DNA of 64,000 bases. It comes from Adineta ricciae. Taxonomy: Eukaryota; Rotifera; Eurotatoria; Adinetida; Adinetidae. Shown piece after piece: positions 45,707 to 57,670 of the stretch. Every line of letters starts with the position of its first letter. Position 1 is the stretch's first letter. The stretch spans positions 62,001-126,000 of the forward strand of contig CAJNOJ010000253.1 in assembly GCA_905250025.1 (NCBI GenBank), given 5' to 3'. The position numbers were made by a program, and so were the translations under genes. The notes under the pieces were generated by a model that searched no databases, was not told where the DNA came from, and worked only from the letters and a program-made list of their open reading frames with translations.

Positions 45707-46370
45707 ACTTGCTTTTTTTAAAATTTCGATAATAGTTTGATTGATAATTTCCTTGTTGTAGCAGGTTACATAAACTATTTTGCTATTCTTGTTTTTCCTT
45801 CAGTCTGCGCTTTATCATTACCAGAATTACGAAACAAAATGAGAGTTTTGCATCGTTTCAAACAACGGAGACGACAGATTTATCCGGAAATTATATTTTG
45901 TAGAAGACTGACAAATAGAAATAATCATACACGCTGTGGAATCCGTTTTTTAAAACTTTTAAAGAAATTTGTTTATGTCAATAAAATAATGCTGAGAGAT
46001 GTCGGATGGTCGAAATAAAGTTTTTCTTTTCCTTAATCTCCTTTCAGATAAATTTTTCTCCAGTGAAATTGGATCATGTACCAATCGACAGAGCTTGACT
46101 TACTCTTAGTGAGAAGTGTCAATTCACTTAAAAAGAAATCTATGTTTAGAAGAAAATCTTATTAATATATCATTTATTTGTCTGCCTGTATTTGATCCAC
46201 TGATAATTAAATTTTTATATTAAATAAAACAACGCAACTATCATTTTTTTTAAATCAAAATCATATTGTTTTGTTTTTATTTTATTTGAATTAAATATAA
46301 ATTATAGATTTCACGTATATTAACATAGATCAATGATTTCGGCAGTAAAACATTGGTCTCGTGCCCGGTT
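45707..46370. other. spacer before the block C join
   Basis: A 93-codon plus frame (45737-46018, Arg/Lys-rich C-terminal half) has no recognised family and may be chance. Otherwise AT-rich. Confidence 0.35.
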
Positions 46371-46371
46371 N
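46371..46371. other. ambiguous base joining block C copies
   Basis: Sequence to the right starts mid-exon in the MAM gene, at the position equivalent to 36841. Confidence 0.9.
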
Positions 46372-48085
46372 TACAGTTCTTCGATAATGAATCGGTGTGC
46401 TTTCAATTCTGGTATTACACATCATCTCTACATTTTCCTTTTAATATTCAATTAATTCAAGGTGACGATGAACAACTAAATCGTGTTTTAGCTGACATTC
46501 CCGGTAAAGATCCATCGATAGATGATTGGACAAGAATCAAAATAAAATTACCAGCTGAAAGATTTAAAATCTTCGTTCGATTAAATCAAACAAATGGAAT
46601 GCTCGCAGTGGACGATTTTTTAGTTGATTATTGTGATGAACCACGTCCACCACCATCCAAAACATTGTTTTCTTGTGATTTTGAATCATCTTGTACCGAA
46701 CAGCTGATATCTCTATCAAATTATCCATATCAATGGTCAGTTGTTCAAGCAAAAGATGGAAAACGAAAAGAACGTGACGCACCGGCTGTTGATTATACGT
46801 TTGCAAATGAATCAGGACATTATATTTGGTTAAATAATTACGATTTGATTGATAAAGGTCGAGTTGGGTATCTAGCGATGCGAAATTCTGTTGATATCAA
46901 TTCAAATGAATCATTTTGTTTAAATTTTTATTATTATTTGTATGGACGGGCAAGATCAAGTCATCTTTTTATTTATTCGTGGACAAACGATACATCAAAT
47001 GAAATACAAATGATTTGGCCAAATCAAAATTCACAATCTTTTACGTAAGAATATGAAAACTTGTTAATTGTCACTGAAATGTCTTCTCTTTTAGATATAT
47101 CAAGGACCGCTGGTAAAGATTTCTTTCATTTTTCAAAAAAAACTTTTTTATTTTTCTGTATGAAAATAGGAGTTGGGCAATTGTCAATTTACCAATTGGT
47201 AGTTACACAATTATGTTTCGAATGGATAGTGACGATATCATACAGAGTTCATTTGCTTTGGATAATATTCAAATAAGTTCGTGTTCTTATCCTCCAAGAG
47301 AACTTTCATCATACGATTCAATTTTATCTTTTTCATGCAATTTTGATGACTTAACAATGTGTAACATGGAAAACACAGATGATTTCACTTCACCTTCATT
47401 TAATTTTACTGTTGAGACTGGGGAAACAATACCGAGAAAAGATTTAGGACCTGTTTATGATCATACAAGAAATTCGTCTACTGGCGGTTTTATTTATTGG
47501 AATCAACAAGTACCGTTTCGATCAGGTGATACAGGTTTCATTCGTCCTTGGAAAAAAATTGAACAAAACTATGGAATGTGTATTCAATTTGCTTACTACG
47601 TTAAGTCATCAGTAATGAATAAAAATGGAACACAATTAATATTACGAGCAGGTGGATGTTATGGGAAAGAGATGTGGATTCAATTGTTAGATGATAGTTT
47701 CGGATGGAAAATTGTCAAAATACCTGTGGAAAGATTTGCTTGCATGGAAAATTTCTATTTTCGTGTTAGACAGATCGAACCGGTTCAAGTTTCAATTGCG
47801 TTTGATGATATTCGAATTGCGCAATGTTCTTCATTCGATCCAACAACAACAACCACCACCACATCATCTACTACTACAGCAACAACAACAACACCAGCGA
47901 TGACGACGACGGCGATTACACAAATTACAACAACAAGTGCCATCACGACCACTTCAACAACTCAAACTACTTCATTTTCATCGACTTCTAGTGAAACAAC
48001 AACACCAACAAGCAATGCTCTACAATTAGTATCTATACAAAATATTTACTTGATTAGTTTATGCATTTTTCAAATAATGTCTTAA
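46372..48085 (+). CDS. MAM-domain surface protein, block C copy 2, 5' end missing
   Basis: Exons 46372-47044 (partial), microexon 47095-47112 (18 nt, identical YIKDRW) and 47170-48085. It lacks the signal peptide and most of the first MAM unit because it begins at the contig join. The remaining domains match copy 1 with scattered conservative changes. The Thr-rich stalk is shorter, missing about two PSTTAT units, and the protein ends QIMS without the final QFF. Conservation of the microexon and both its splice sites in two copies supports it as real. Confidence 0.85.
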
Positions 48086-48413
48086 TTCTTTTTATAATAA
48101 AATAACAAAGTTTACATTTCCTTTTTGGTATTGCTAAAACATAAATATCTTGAAATTGAAAACATATATCCTATTAAACATTTACATGTTCTCAATTAGA
48201 CTTGAGACCGCGGACCGGTAGAGATCGTTCTTGCCGGTGTTCTTGGTTAGTTCTGGAGTATAACAATTTAATTGATGTATTTCACTTGATTCGATTGATT
48301 TTCACAATTTGCAAATAAAATATTGACAGATTTTTCAAAATAGTAGAGGAAATAAAAGATTTCTTTGGAAAGTGTTCAAGTGATCAACTAAAGGAGATCG
48401 TTATTTTATCTTA

Positions 48414-48715
48414 AGTGTACTGAGCGTTCTATTCACATTATTTCAGTAAGAGATCAGTCTCAATCGCTCCGTAAAACTGGATATAATCTTTGTAAGATTG
48501 AAAAAATATTTTGATTACGCATCGAACATAGAATCCGTACTGAAAGTTTTGCAGAACAGCTATTAAGTTTCATTGAAGAAGCAGCTCTTCCAATAGAATT
48601 CCTAGCGATATATGTGTTCTGTAACTTCCTGTTCAAAATATCTGAGTATCATGAGCATTATTATGATTCTTGCAGAAAAGAGTCAGCGAATCTAAAGGAT
48701 GAGCGTTACTTTTTA
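48414..48715 (+). pseudogene. relic of an unknown gene family, copy 2
   Basis: Reads ESFAEQLLSFIEEAALPI, FLAIYVFCNFLFKISEY and CRKESANLKDERYF in one frame. The preceding part (TERSIHIISVRDQSQ) is shifted. Matches 38975-39282. Unknown function. Confidence 0.45.
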
Positions 48716-48795
48716 TTGTATATCATAAATTGAATTATTATCGTTTCACCTATTAAATTCATTGAAAGTATGTTTGAAATATCAATTAATTTTTC

Positions 48796-49291
48796 GTGCT
48801 TATTAGATTCCTATTTTGTATCAGTATCTGCTGCAAAAAGAATACACATCTTACTATTTCATTGAGTATTATTGTAATAATACTACTTCTTATAGTGCAT
48901 ATTTATGAAATTCTTCATTGGACGATTATTCAAGGTCATTTTACCAATATATCCATCAGTATTACTGTTCTCATCATCTTAACAACACGACGTGAAACAA
49001 GAATTACAAAATAGATATCCAACTTCTATCAGATATTCAAAATACAATTTGTCAGTCAAAAAGAATTGTATATCGTACATGTATATACTCATCAATTTTT
49101 CTCTTTCATCTCAAATCAATGTGGCATTATATTTCGCTTGCAAAAATCTTAAAAAAAGCGCAACGTTATATGCTTCTATGTGTGCTTATCTGATCTCATA
49201 TGTACCACCGATATTTAGTTTCATTCTCTATGTCCCACCATTTACAAGCCGTATGAAAAACTCCAACGAAACATTTACAGAAGAAAAGTAA
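48796..49291 (+). pseudogene. relic of a multi-pass membrane protein
   Basis: Two overlapping frames, 48796-49014 and 48992-49291, encode hydrophobic segments (LSIIVIILLLIVHIYEIL; ISITVLIILTTRRETRIT; MCAYLISYVPPIFSFILYV) separated by short basic loops, which resembles part of a rhodopsin-type receptor. The frame shift between them and the lack of a start make it a relic. Copy 1 has lost the last segment. Confidence 0.4.
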
Positions 49292-50276
49292 TTCAAATGG
49301 ATGGCAAAAAAAGAGAATTATGTTATTCTGTATAATATTTCAACCAAATTAATGGTTGATTTTGCTCGCTTTTACTTGTGCGTTTGGTTACCTAATGTAT
49401 CGATCATTTAGTTTCTTAATGCGTTTTTAGTAGTAATACTTATTAGTTATTGATGATGGAACATCCTTACCGGATATGTCTATCGTGACTCAACATCTGC
49501 CATAGGGATGGCACTGTAAATTGGAAGTTAAAATGCTACTCCTACTTTTTTTCAAAGCAGTACACTGATTTTACAATTCATCCATAAAGATATTGATTAA
49601 ATGAGAAAAGGGAGATCCGATTTTCCCTTCTTGTCATAACCCGCACTCACAGTTTCAACATTTTCTGATAAATTTAGCGCGTTTCTTTTCTCCATGATTA
49701 TGTCTCAAAACCTGAAACAAATAGCAACATCTTGATTCGACTTAGTTTCATTTCTAACATGTATGTTTGTCGTTCTTATCATTCACTATATTTTATAATA
49801 GAATGATATCGCAAAGTATGTTTTCAAAAATGAAACGCAACATATGAGTAATCAAGAATAATATCTATATCAGTAGTTGTGTAATGATGTATGTGCATTT
49901 TTATTGTTATACTTCTTTGTCAGCAACACAAGGCAATACAAGTCCAGTGTTGAGATATATTTTATCTACATAAATAAAAGGCAAACAAATGTTAAGATGT
50001 CGCCTTAAAAAAAAACTTTTCTTTCATGTATGTGTTTCTCATCATCGTGAACATCTACAATTTCTAGGTAGTAACAATACAAGTGAGAATATTTAAAATT
50101 AATGAAAAATTGAATAAAAAAACGATCATCATTTTAACATCTTTATCTTTTCTATGAGTTTTTATATTAATGAATAAAGACAATACGACAATAAATTATT
50201 TCCTATGAATTTATTTTTATTTTATAAAGTTGAAAACTAAGAAATTAACAAAATTAAAAACCTTGATAGTAGAACG

Positions 50277-51611
50277 ATGAATTATATGATATTGATATTA
50301 TCTTCTCTTATCATATTCGTGTATAAAACCAATGGTACTTATGCGGGTCCTGTTCCACCTCAACCAAGTCAAGTATGTTATTTTATTTTATTTCTTAATA
50401 GAGACAAATAACAAAATCAATTTATCATCTATAGTATACAACATCGCTTTTAGTGAATGGACAGCGTACGAAATACTATGTAGACACAACTTTATTTAGA
50501 GATAGACTTGATTATGATGATCAAACTTCTAGTACAATTATAGATTTCCAAACTTATCGATACTATAAATTATCACAAGGTAATTTTTTTTCAATTATTC
50601 TATTGTAAATCATAAACTTTATTATGAAGATACATGTTCATGGGGACAAATTCCTGGCAAAATCGAACCTATGTTAACATTTCGAACTTATGAATTTAAA
50701 GGAAGCGTAGCATACAACAACGTATCATGCTATAAATGGAGCGGATGTCATAATTATGAGGTAATTAAGAAAATATTCTAATATTCAATACATATATCGC
50801 AAGAGGAAACGAATTGATTTGCATGCAAAAATCACTAGTAAATCATCTTACTCGATAGTCGACCTCTCTGAAATCAATGGAAATTAAGAAGTCAGTTTGT
50901 TTTCTCTTGACATATCGAGCATCATGTCGAGACATGATTTGTTTAATTTTATACTTTTAAAACTGAACATCTAATGTACAATGACGCTTCGTCAATACTG
51001 TTATGTTTGCGAAATAAGAAAGAATATTGAAATGTATAGTTTGAAGATTCACTTATTGTTTTGTAAAAGCAATGACTATCATGACTTTAACGATTGTACA
51101 TTAGAAATGTTTTATTTTTAAGACTTCAGATATTTGAAACTATTTTCACCATATATATTAACCTCAATTGATCAGATTTCTAGGAATTGGTCTTAATAGT
51201 AGAAACTCAATACTGAAGAACATCGGAGTATATACAGTGGTCATTATTTGAGTTTCACTTCGTTTAAATTAACAAGCAGTTCATTTTATCTCGCATTGAT
51301 TAGATATAGCTATAGATTTTTTTATAACATAGGTTATATGGTTCTATAAGTATATTGTTTATTGACTTTTTGTTTAGATCCCACCAGCACCATTTTATTA
51401 TTATGCAACAGTAAAAGAAAACTTACCAATGGATTTAAATTTATATACTGTCGGTGCTGATATTCAATTTTTTAACTTTACATATGGGCCTCCTCCATCA
51501 AATGTATTTGATATTCCGAAGAATTGTACTCAAACAGAATTTAATCTATCAATACATCCAACATTATTATATGCAATAGTTCGAAACAATAATAAGGATT
51601 CGATGTGTTGA
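50277..51611 (+). CDS. small secreted protein, possibly ependymin-related, block C copy 2
   Basis: Four exons: 50277-50372, 50435-50579, 50630-50760 and 51378-51611. Exons 1-4 have exactly the same lengths as in copy 1 (96, 145, 131, 234 nt). Substitutions are few and mostly conservative; all Cys residues are kept. Intron 3 is 617 nt with no transposon, presumably close to the ancestral state. The gene is therefore intact in both copies. Signal peptide and single-domain layout as described for copy 1. Confidence 0.7.
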
Positions 51612-52387
51612 TTATAGACACTCTAAAATAAAGCAAAACTTTTTTACAAAGAATTTTTCTATTAAATAAACAATTGCATAATTTGTATCATTATTTAAAT
51701 ATTTTTAACGTTTTACATATTTACTATTATAGACCATGGATGCGAAGGTACATGGTGCGATTTCATATGTAACAGTTTATCCAAACTAGATGGGCTCTTC
51801 TTCACTCACACTTTTTCATTAAGATTAGAGAAATTAATAGCAGTTATCTATCTATATTTCGAAGAATTAAGTAGATGTTCAATATTTGTTTTCATTGTAG
51901 AATATTTCGCTCAAATCGTCTAATTAATAACTGTTTGTGAGCAATATTACTTCGAACCACGTGTACTGTTGCATTTCCTTCTCATTCGGATGTATAACGC
52001 ATAAGCGTTCCTTTTAGGTTGGATAAGTGTAGTCAGTTATGGAAGAAATACGAAAACAATATCGGCTAGGTTAAAATGGTATATTCTACTATCAAAATTT
52101 TTATAGTTTTTGATTGAAAAGTTATTTCGAACTGCGGTTTTCACTATTCAATAGAGGAGGGTCGGGGACAAATATCTATGTTGGGAAATTCGCTATTCAA
52201 AGTATTTTCTCATTTTCCTGACTGAAAATACCAGAGATATTTCCCGCTAAAAAATGAAAATTGGATGAAAATAATAAGGAAAGTAAGAGTTTTTTCACTA
52301 TACTAAGCAATATAAAAGAAAATTATTTATTTTTGAAATCTTACTTGACACTGCTTAGTCATTCTCTTAGTATGTGTTTGTTAGTAT
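51612..52387. other. 3' flank with left end of the IS630/Tc1-like element, copy 2
   Basis: Matches 43270-43987, including the element's inverted left arm (about 52040-52270) with a short replaced segment near 52048-52100. No gene. Confidence 0.55.
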
Positions 52388-52611
52388 ATGACAGAGACCG
52401 ACGGTATTGCAAAATTTTAATACCGTCTCGTACCGCGTACCGTCTTCCTTAGTTCCATACCGTACCGTACCGTCTCGCCTGATAATTATCTGATACCGTA
52501 CCGTACCGTTACCGCGCAGGTTCTGAGCATACCGTCTCGCGAAATACCGTACCGCCGGCAAAAAATTTTCGAATTTTTTCAGAGTGATTCTAACTTGTTC
52601 CCTTTCATATA
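52388..52611. mobile_element. ACCGT-rich insertion, hAT-like terminus, cut at a contig end
   Basis: Similarity to copy 1 stops at 52388. The new sequence opens CAGAGACCGACGGTAT and holds many TACCGTACCGT and CCGTCTCG words in both orientations over about 170 bp. CAGAG-type ends with dense short subterminal repeats are typical of hAT elements (family knowledge). The far end is lost at 52612. Confidence 0.5.
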
Positions 52612-52612
52612 T
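52612..52612. other. ambiguous base, contig join
   Basis: A single n; what follows has no detectable relation to block C. Confidence 0.8.
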
Positions 52613-53789
52613 NATTGATTACATTAAAAATGTTATTCAGATTCCCTATAAATCTATATAAATATCGTAAACAAGAAACATTTATTCGTATATTTCAACG
52701 AAAAAATATTTTGCAGAAAGACTACCGTAATTCATGCAATGTATTTCATTAGTCTTTACATAAAAGTTTTTAGTGAAAACTTTTATATTTGTAGAATATT
52801 AATGCATACAATCATTGTTTCTTATGATAACAAATTACTTTGAAGTGTTCTTTACTTGTTTTAATTATAGTTTTCATTACATTATACGAAATGTTCTCAA
52901 TTTTTTCATATTAATAAACCTGAAGGAGAGGCTGCGTCTTTCCCGAGCGAAAATTTGTTTTTTTTTTCGATTTGTTTTTGGTAGAGAAGTGTATTAAGGC
53001 TCCCTCGAGGTGTGCTATAACGATCAGAACAATCCTAGAGATATTTAGTGCCCTTGATGGCTATTTAATATTTGATAATTAACTAACTGATCAGAATTCA
53101 TATCAGATGTATGATCTTTATTCTGATCTGAAATAATTCAATTTTTGCGAACAATGCACTAAATAACCGTAGCCAGTTAATCCATTGATTAAAACCAACC
53201 TATGATTCAGATTCCCCATACTGAACTACCATTTGTACCACTAAACTAAAGTCAGGGACATATTAGAAGACCTAGGCTTTCTATCTTGTCATCTAAAAAT
53301 CTGTATTTTTATGGAAGTATATGGATCAGTATTGTATATATCACTTATTACCATACTATTTTATTATAGAATACGTAGTTTATTCATCGAGATTAATGCA
53401 TTAACAAAAGCGCATGCATATTCTAATAACAAAACAGAATTAAAAACCATCTTGAACGTGAAAAAGCTAGTTCATATCTTACTCTTACAAGAAAAGCTCT
53501 TCTATGATGTCATTCATCTAATTATAAATAAACTCTCCATGTTTAACTTATGCACATCTACTGATGTTAATATTTTTAATGACGTCAGTTGTTGTTGTTA
53601 CTGACAACTTCAAGTATGTAAACATTTTTTGTTATGTGACGCACATGGCAATTCATTATAAAAGCTGATAAAAGGGGAAGCACAGCGAAAATTATTTATT
53701 TATATGCGAATTTCGTTTCGAAACACGAGAATAGGAGCTTAATAAAGGCGAAAATAGTTCTTTCTCTAATGAAAAAGTTGATTTACTTT
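52613..53789. other. unassigned region
   Basis: AT-rich. The longest frame (53311-53604) encodes a hydrophobic N-terminus and a helical stretch but no recognised domain. It could be an exon of an unknown membrane protein. Confidence 0.35.
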
Positions 53790-56700
53790 CTTTCGAAGTG
53801 AATTGTATAGAGATTCTATTGACGGTTGTCCAACATAATCGTCGTAATTGCATTGCGCATGATGAAGGCGATCAAATAATTGAGGATGTCGTATATCTTC
53901 TGTTCGCACCTGTTGTGTAAGTTTGCCCACACAATTCATTTGAAGAATTCAAGAGAGTGATACATATTGTTGAATTTCTTTTTTGATGGTAATGAAAAAT
54001 CAGTATGCAATGGTGAATCATAGACTGGTCAATATCGTAAATAATCACCAAAGAAGATGACGTTCACACCACCAAATGGAACTTGTGGATCGTCATGTTT
54101 GGCAGAACACATAATTCTATTGAGTTTTCCTGATAAAGTTAAGCCAACCATACTCATTTCATCAATTAACAGATATTCAACAGGTCTCCATTCGTTTTCA
54201 AGTTTGGAGTCACCTGGTTTGATGGGACGTGACTTTTGTGAATTACGTTGTTTACCCAAAAATGAATGAATTGTCATGCCATCAATTTCTGCAGCTGCAA
54301 TTCCAATAGGTGGACGTTTTCGCATCATTTGCTTTCTTCTTGTAAGAAGAAAATGTTTTGTAAGAGCAACAATCCATTGTGATTTGCCCGTTCCGCCGCA
54401 ACCAGGTATACACATAATGAGTTGACCATTATTGCCATCTAAAACAGATTATTCAATAGAAGAAGTAATGATGTCTTTCATGAAAATACTTGTACGACAT
54501 CGACTATCACGGTCGAGATGACCTTTTATTATCAAGAGTGCTACTTTGAGTGGTGTAATTGTTTTTAACCACAAGTACTGCAAGTATTGATGTATTTTTT
54601 TTCGAAACTAGTTTGATTGTCATATGGATTGATCCCGGTTACAACGGCGTTGATTACATCATCATCATTGTTCTCTTTGCCCGAAATCAAACTGCGTCTA
54701 ATTCGTTTTTTTTCAATCTTCAATTGATCTTACCATTTTGAATTGAGTTTAATGAGATTAGACGTTGCAGGGATGAACGGTACAATTTGTCAACTAATAC
54801 CTGTATTTGAAACATGATAATCTTGTTCTAAAACAATTTATATATTTTTTTTCTAAATGGTATGAGTCATAAAACGATTACCACTTACGATTCATGTGAT
54901 TGAAACGTCCAACTTTTTCAACAGTTTCTCGAATATGCACATTTTCTGTTGATTCTTTTCTGTGGCGTTGATTGCAGCAGCTGTAAATTTATCTACTTCG
55001 TATTCACCATCAGCACCTTGATTCGATGGTTAAAATGTAAGTTCAATGGTATCGTTATCGACTTGCGCTTCGGCAATAACTTTAAGTAAATGTTCATCAC
55101 GATCTTTTTTACATTCATGTAAAAGTTGAATATTTTCTATAATCTTCTATGAATGAGCAGAAATAAGATCTTTTCGAGATTCGAATGCATCTTCCCATGT
55201 TTCATCGATTTTGCAAAGATTGGTTACATTGCGCCATGGTACAAAAAAGTGTGAGAAGCGCACGATTGTATCGTTCTCGAGTATCATCATGATCTTGTCG
55301 AGGAATTTGAAAACCATAAAGAGCGGGCACATGAACTTTACTATATTTCATGAGTAGATATTATGTTGTTTGAGGATGTTCGTTTTGAAAAGGAAATCGC
55401 TCATTAGATGGCCGACCTCTTTGATTATCTTTGCGTTCTTCTGCTGTAGATGATTTTGATAAATATCTTAGATCTGTTTCATTGATTTTTTTTCTTGTAA
55501 AATGCACTGACAAAACCATACAGACATGCGTTATCGAGATTGTCTGAACGATATTGATAACCAATGCGTGCACTAACGAGAAAAATGGCTTTTATCTTCT
55601 GTTGGCTGAATTTGAAATTGTTTTCATCGTTATTTGCTTTAACTTCAAATACATCCTCATCATCAATCACCTCTATGTGTAAACAAACATATGAAACGTA
55701 TTAATTAGATTTACCCTCTGATGTTGATTGAAGATTTTGTTTAGAACGTATTTCATTCAATTCACTTTGTAAAAATTGTTCAGTTTGAATGAAATAAAGA
55801 CTTTGAAATTTATGTATTGTGTAATGGTCGTCTCAATTCATGAGATAAGAAGTAACTTGCACACTACGTAGATAATTCTTGTTGTGAACCGAGTGCATTA
55901 TAACAACGTAAAACGAGTTTACGTGATTTTTCAATTACATTTTCTGCGTCTACTTGGTTGTTTGGATTTTGTTATAATATAATACTTTTTTTGAACCAGA
56001 TAAAATGTATCATGAAATGAGAGACTCATTTTTGTCACATAATCGATAAGATGATAGACTAAAACTTTGGTATCATTTCCCGTTCAAATAAATTTGATAT
56101 CCATATTGGATCGGCAAGCTGAGATAATATATTCATTGAGATTATTCATCTATGAATCCGATCGTTTCAGCGAGATAACACCAGATTCTGGATCGATTGT
56201 CGATACTGATACCTTTTTCCTTGGCATATCCGATCGACATATCCTCTTGCCATACTTGCCGTATTCAAAACATGTATCACAGTGTCGATGAGTATTGCTA
56301 GATTCAGCAACTTGTGCTACATGTGCACGAAATTTTCATCGAAAACTAGGCGATGATGGATTTGGAGTGGGCAAATACACTGGAGGTAATTTTGACTAAT
56401 TAGATGATACATTCATATCTGAAGATACTAAAAAATATTGGATTTTTACAAAATATTATTGTAACATACTAAGCGTAGATCGACCATGTGTTGGTGTTGA
56501 AAAAAGAGGCGATGGATGTATATTTTGTGCACTGCCCAGACAGATAACACCTTCCAAAATATGCGTATAAACGCCGTTTTTACGAAATGTTAACCGGTAG
56601 TCTTTGCTTCTATCTCAACTGGCCCATCTACAACACAGTAGCTATGTCTGCATCTAAAGAAACAACAACAGCATCATAAATAAATTCTAGTAAACGCGGT
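53790..56700 (-). mobile_element. Helitron helicase relic
   Basis: On the minus strand, in order: the sequence around 55670-55360 (RIGYQYRSDNLDNA, then NERFPFQNEHPQ, typical of the segment before the helicase); 55332-55147 (WEDAFESRKDL, followed by HECKKDRDEHLL); and 54415-54029 with the Pif1-type helicase core: Walker A PGCGGTGKSQ, then IHSFLGKQ, Walker B LLIDEMSMVG and FGGVNVIFFGDYL. After a break, QQVRTEDIRHPQLFDRLHHAQC continues toward 53830. Rolling-circle Rep motifs were not identified in the more decayed upstream part (55700-56700). Multiple breaks; termini (5' TC, 3' hairpin-CTRR) were not found. Confidence 0.8.
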
Positions 56701-57670
56701 TCTTCATCATCCAGAACACGATTATCACAAAAGAAAAAAGTCCACATTTAGAGACGTATTGCTCTTATTGTTTTCAATACAAATCATGCTTTTTATGCGC
56801 TTTTAGTTTTTAAATCTTATGGGAACGATTTCAAAATTTTCCTACACATAGTTCTGGTTTTCGACCTAGGATTATGAATTGATCACTGAGAATTTTTTGT
56901 AACACAGGTGATCATAGAAGGATATTTTTTTTTGAAGAAGTGGAATACATTTCTTCTTCTTATAAATTCTCATCTGATGTGTTCGCTTTGTTTTCTAGTA
57001 TGAAACTGTTTATTTAGATGTGGCTACTAGTTCATCTAACATGCTAATAAGAACAGATACGACAACGTAAATGCTCACACCGAAGATAATTTAAAGAAGG
57101 GTGTAGACAAGAAAAGCTGTGCAGAAGTTCAAGAAATACAAGAGTTCGCTTTATCCCCCTTGCAATACCGGCTACAGGGATCGAGTATACAGGGAACAGA
57201 CTTTCTGTGAGATATATTCATTTTTGTTTCATTCTCATTCATAATCTTCACAAAGAAGATAAAAATCACTCGTAAACGCTTCTGAACATCTTTGAAATAA
57301 ATGATATCAATAAATTGATTAATTATTGTAACAAACAAGCGACTATCTTCTCGCGTCTACTCTCATTCTAACTATATCAACAATGTAAAATGGAAATTGT
57401 ATGATTTACCGATGAATTAAAATTTTCTTTAACACAGAAAGAATATGATATTAAAAAAACTGATAAGATATTTACTATCTTCACTGTGTTAACTTCTCAA
57501 TGACATTTGTTCGAGAGTTAAGTGTTACATTGTTATCAAGATAAACATCTTTTTCTTTCTTTTTTTCGAATCAAAATTGGCCATTCATATGTAATAGATT
57601 AGATGACAGAAAAAAGAAACTATTAAAATATAAAACAACGTATTATTTTGATTTCATCAGTATAAATAAA
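56701..57670. other. spacer before the carboxypeptidase gene
   Basis: AT-rich, with no gene recognised. It includes the presumed promoter of the gene at 57671. Confidence 0.45.

Larger units (their letters stand above)
48086..50276. other. region between the MAM gene and the secreted-protein gene, copy 2
   Basis: Counterpart of 38635-40568, longer by a segment at about 49170-49478. Holds the two relics listed separately; otherwise no gene. Confidence 0.5.

Noticed and set aside
54559-54741. Short plus-strand frame within the Helitron region
   Set aside because: It is antisense to decayed minus-strand helicase sequence and has no recognisable domain.
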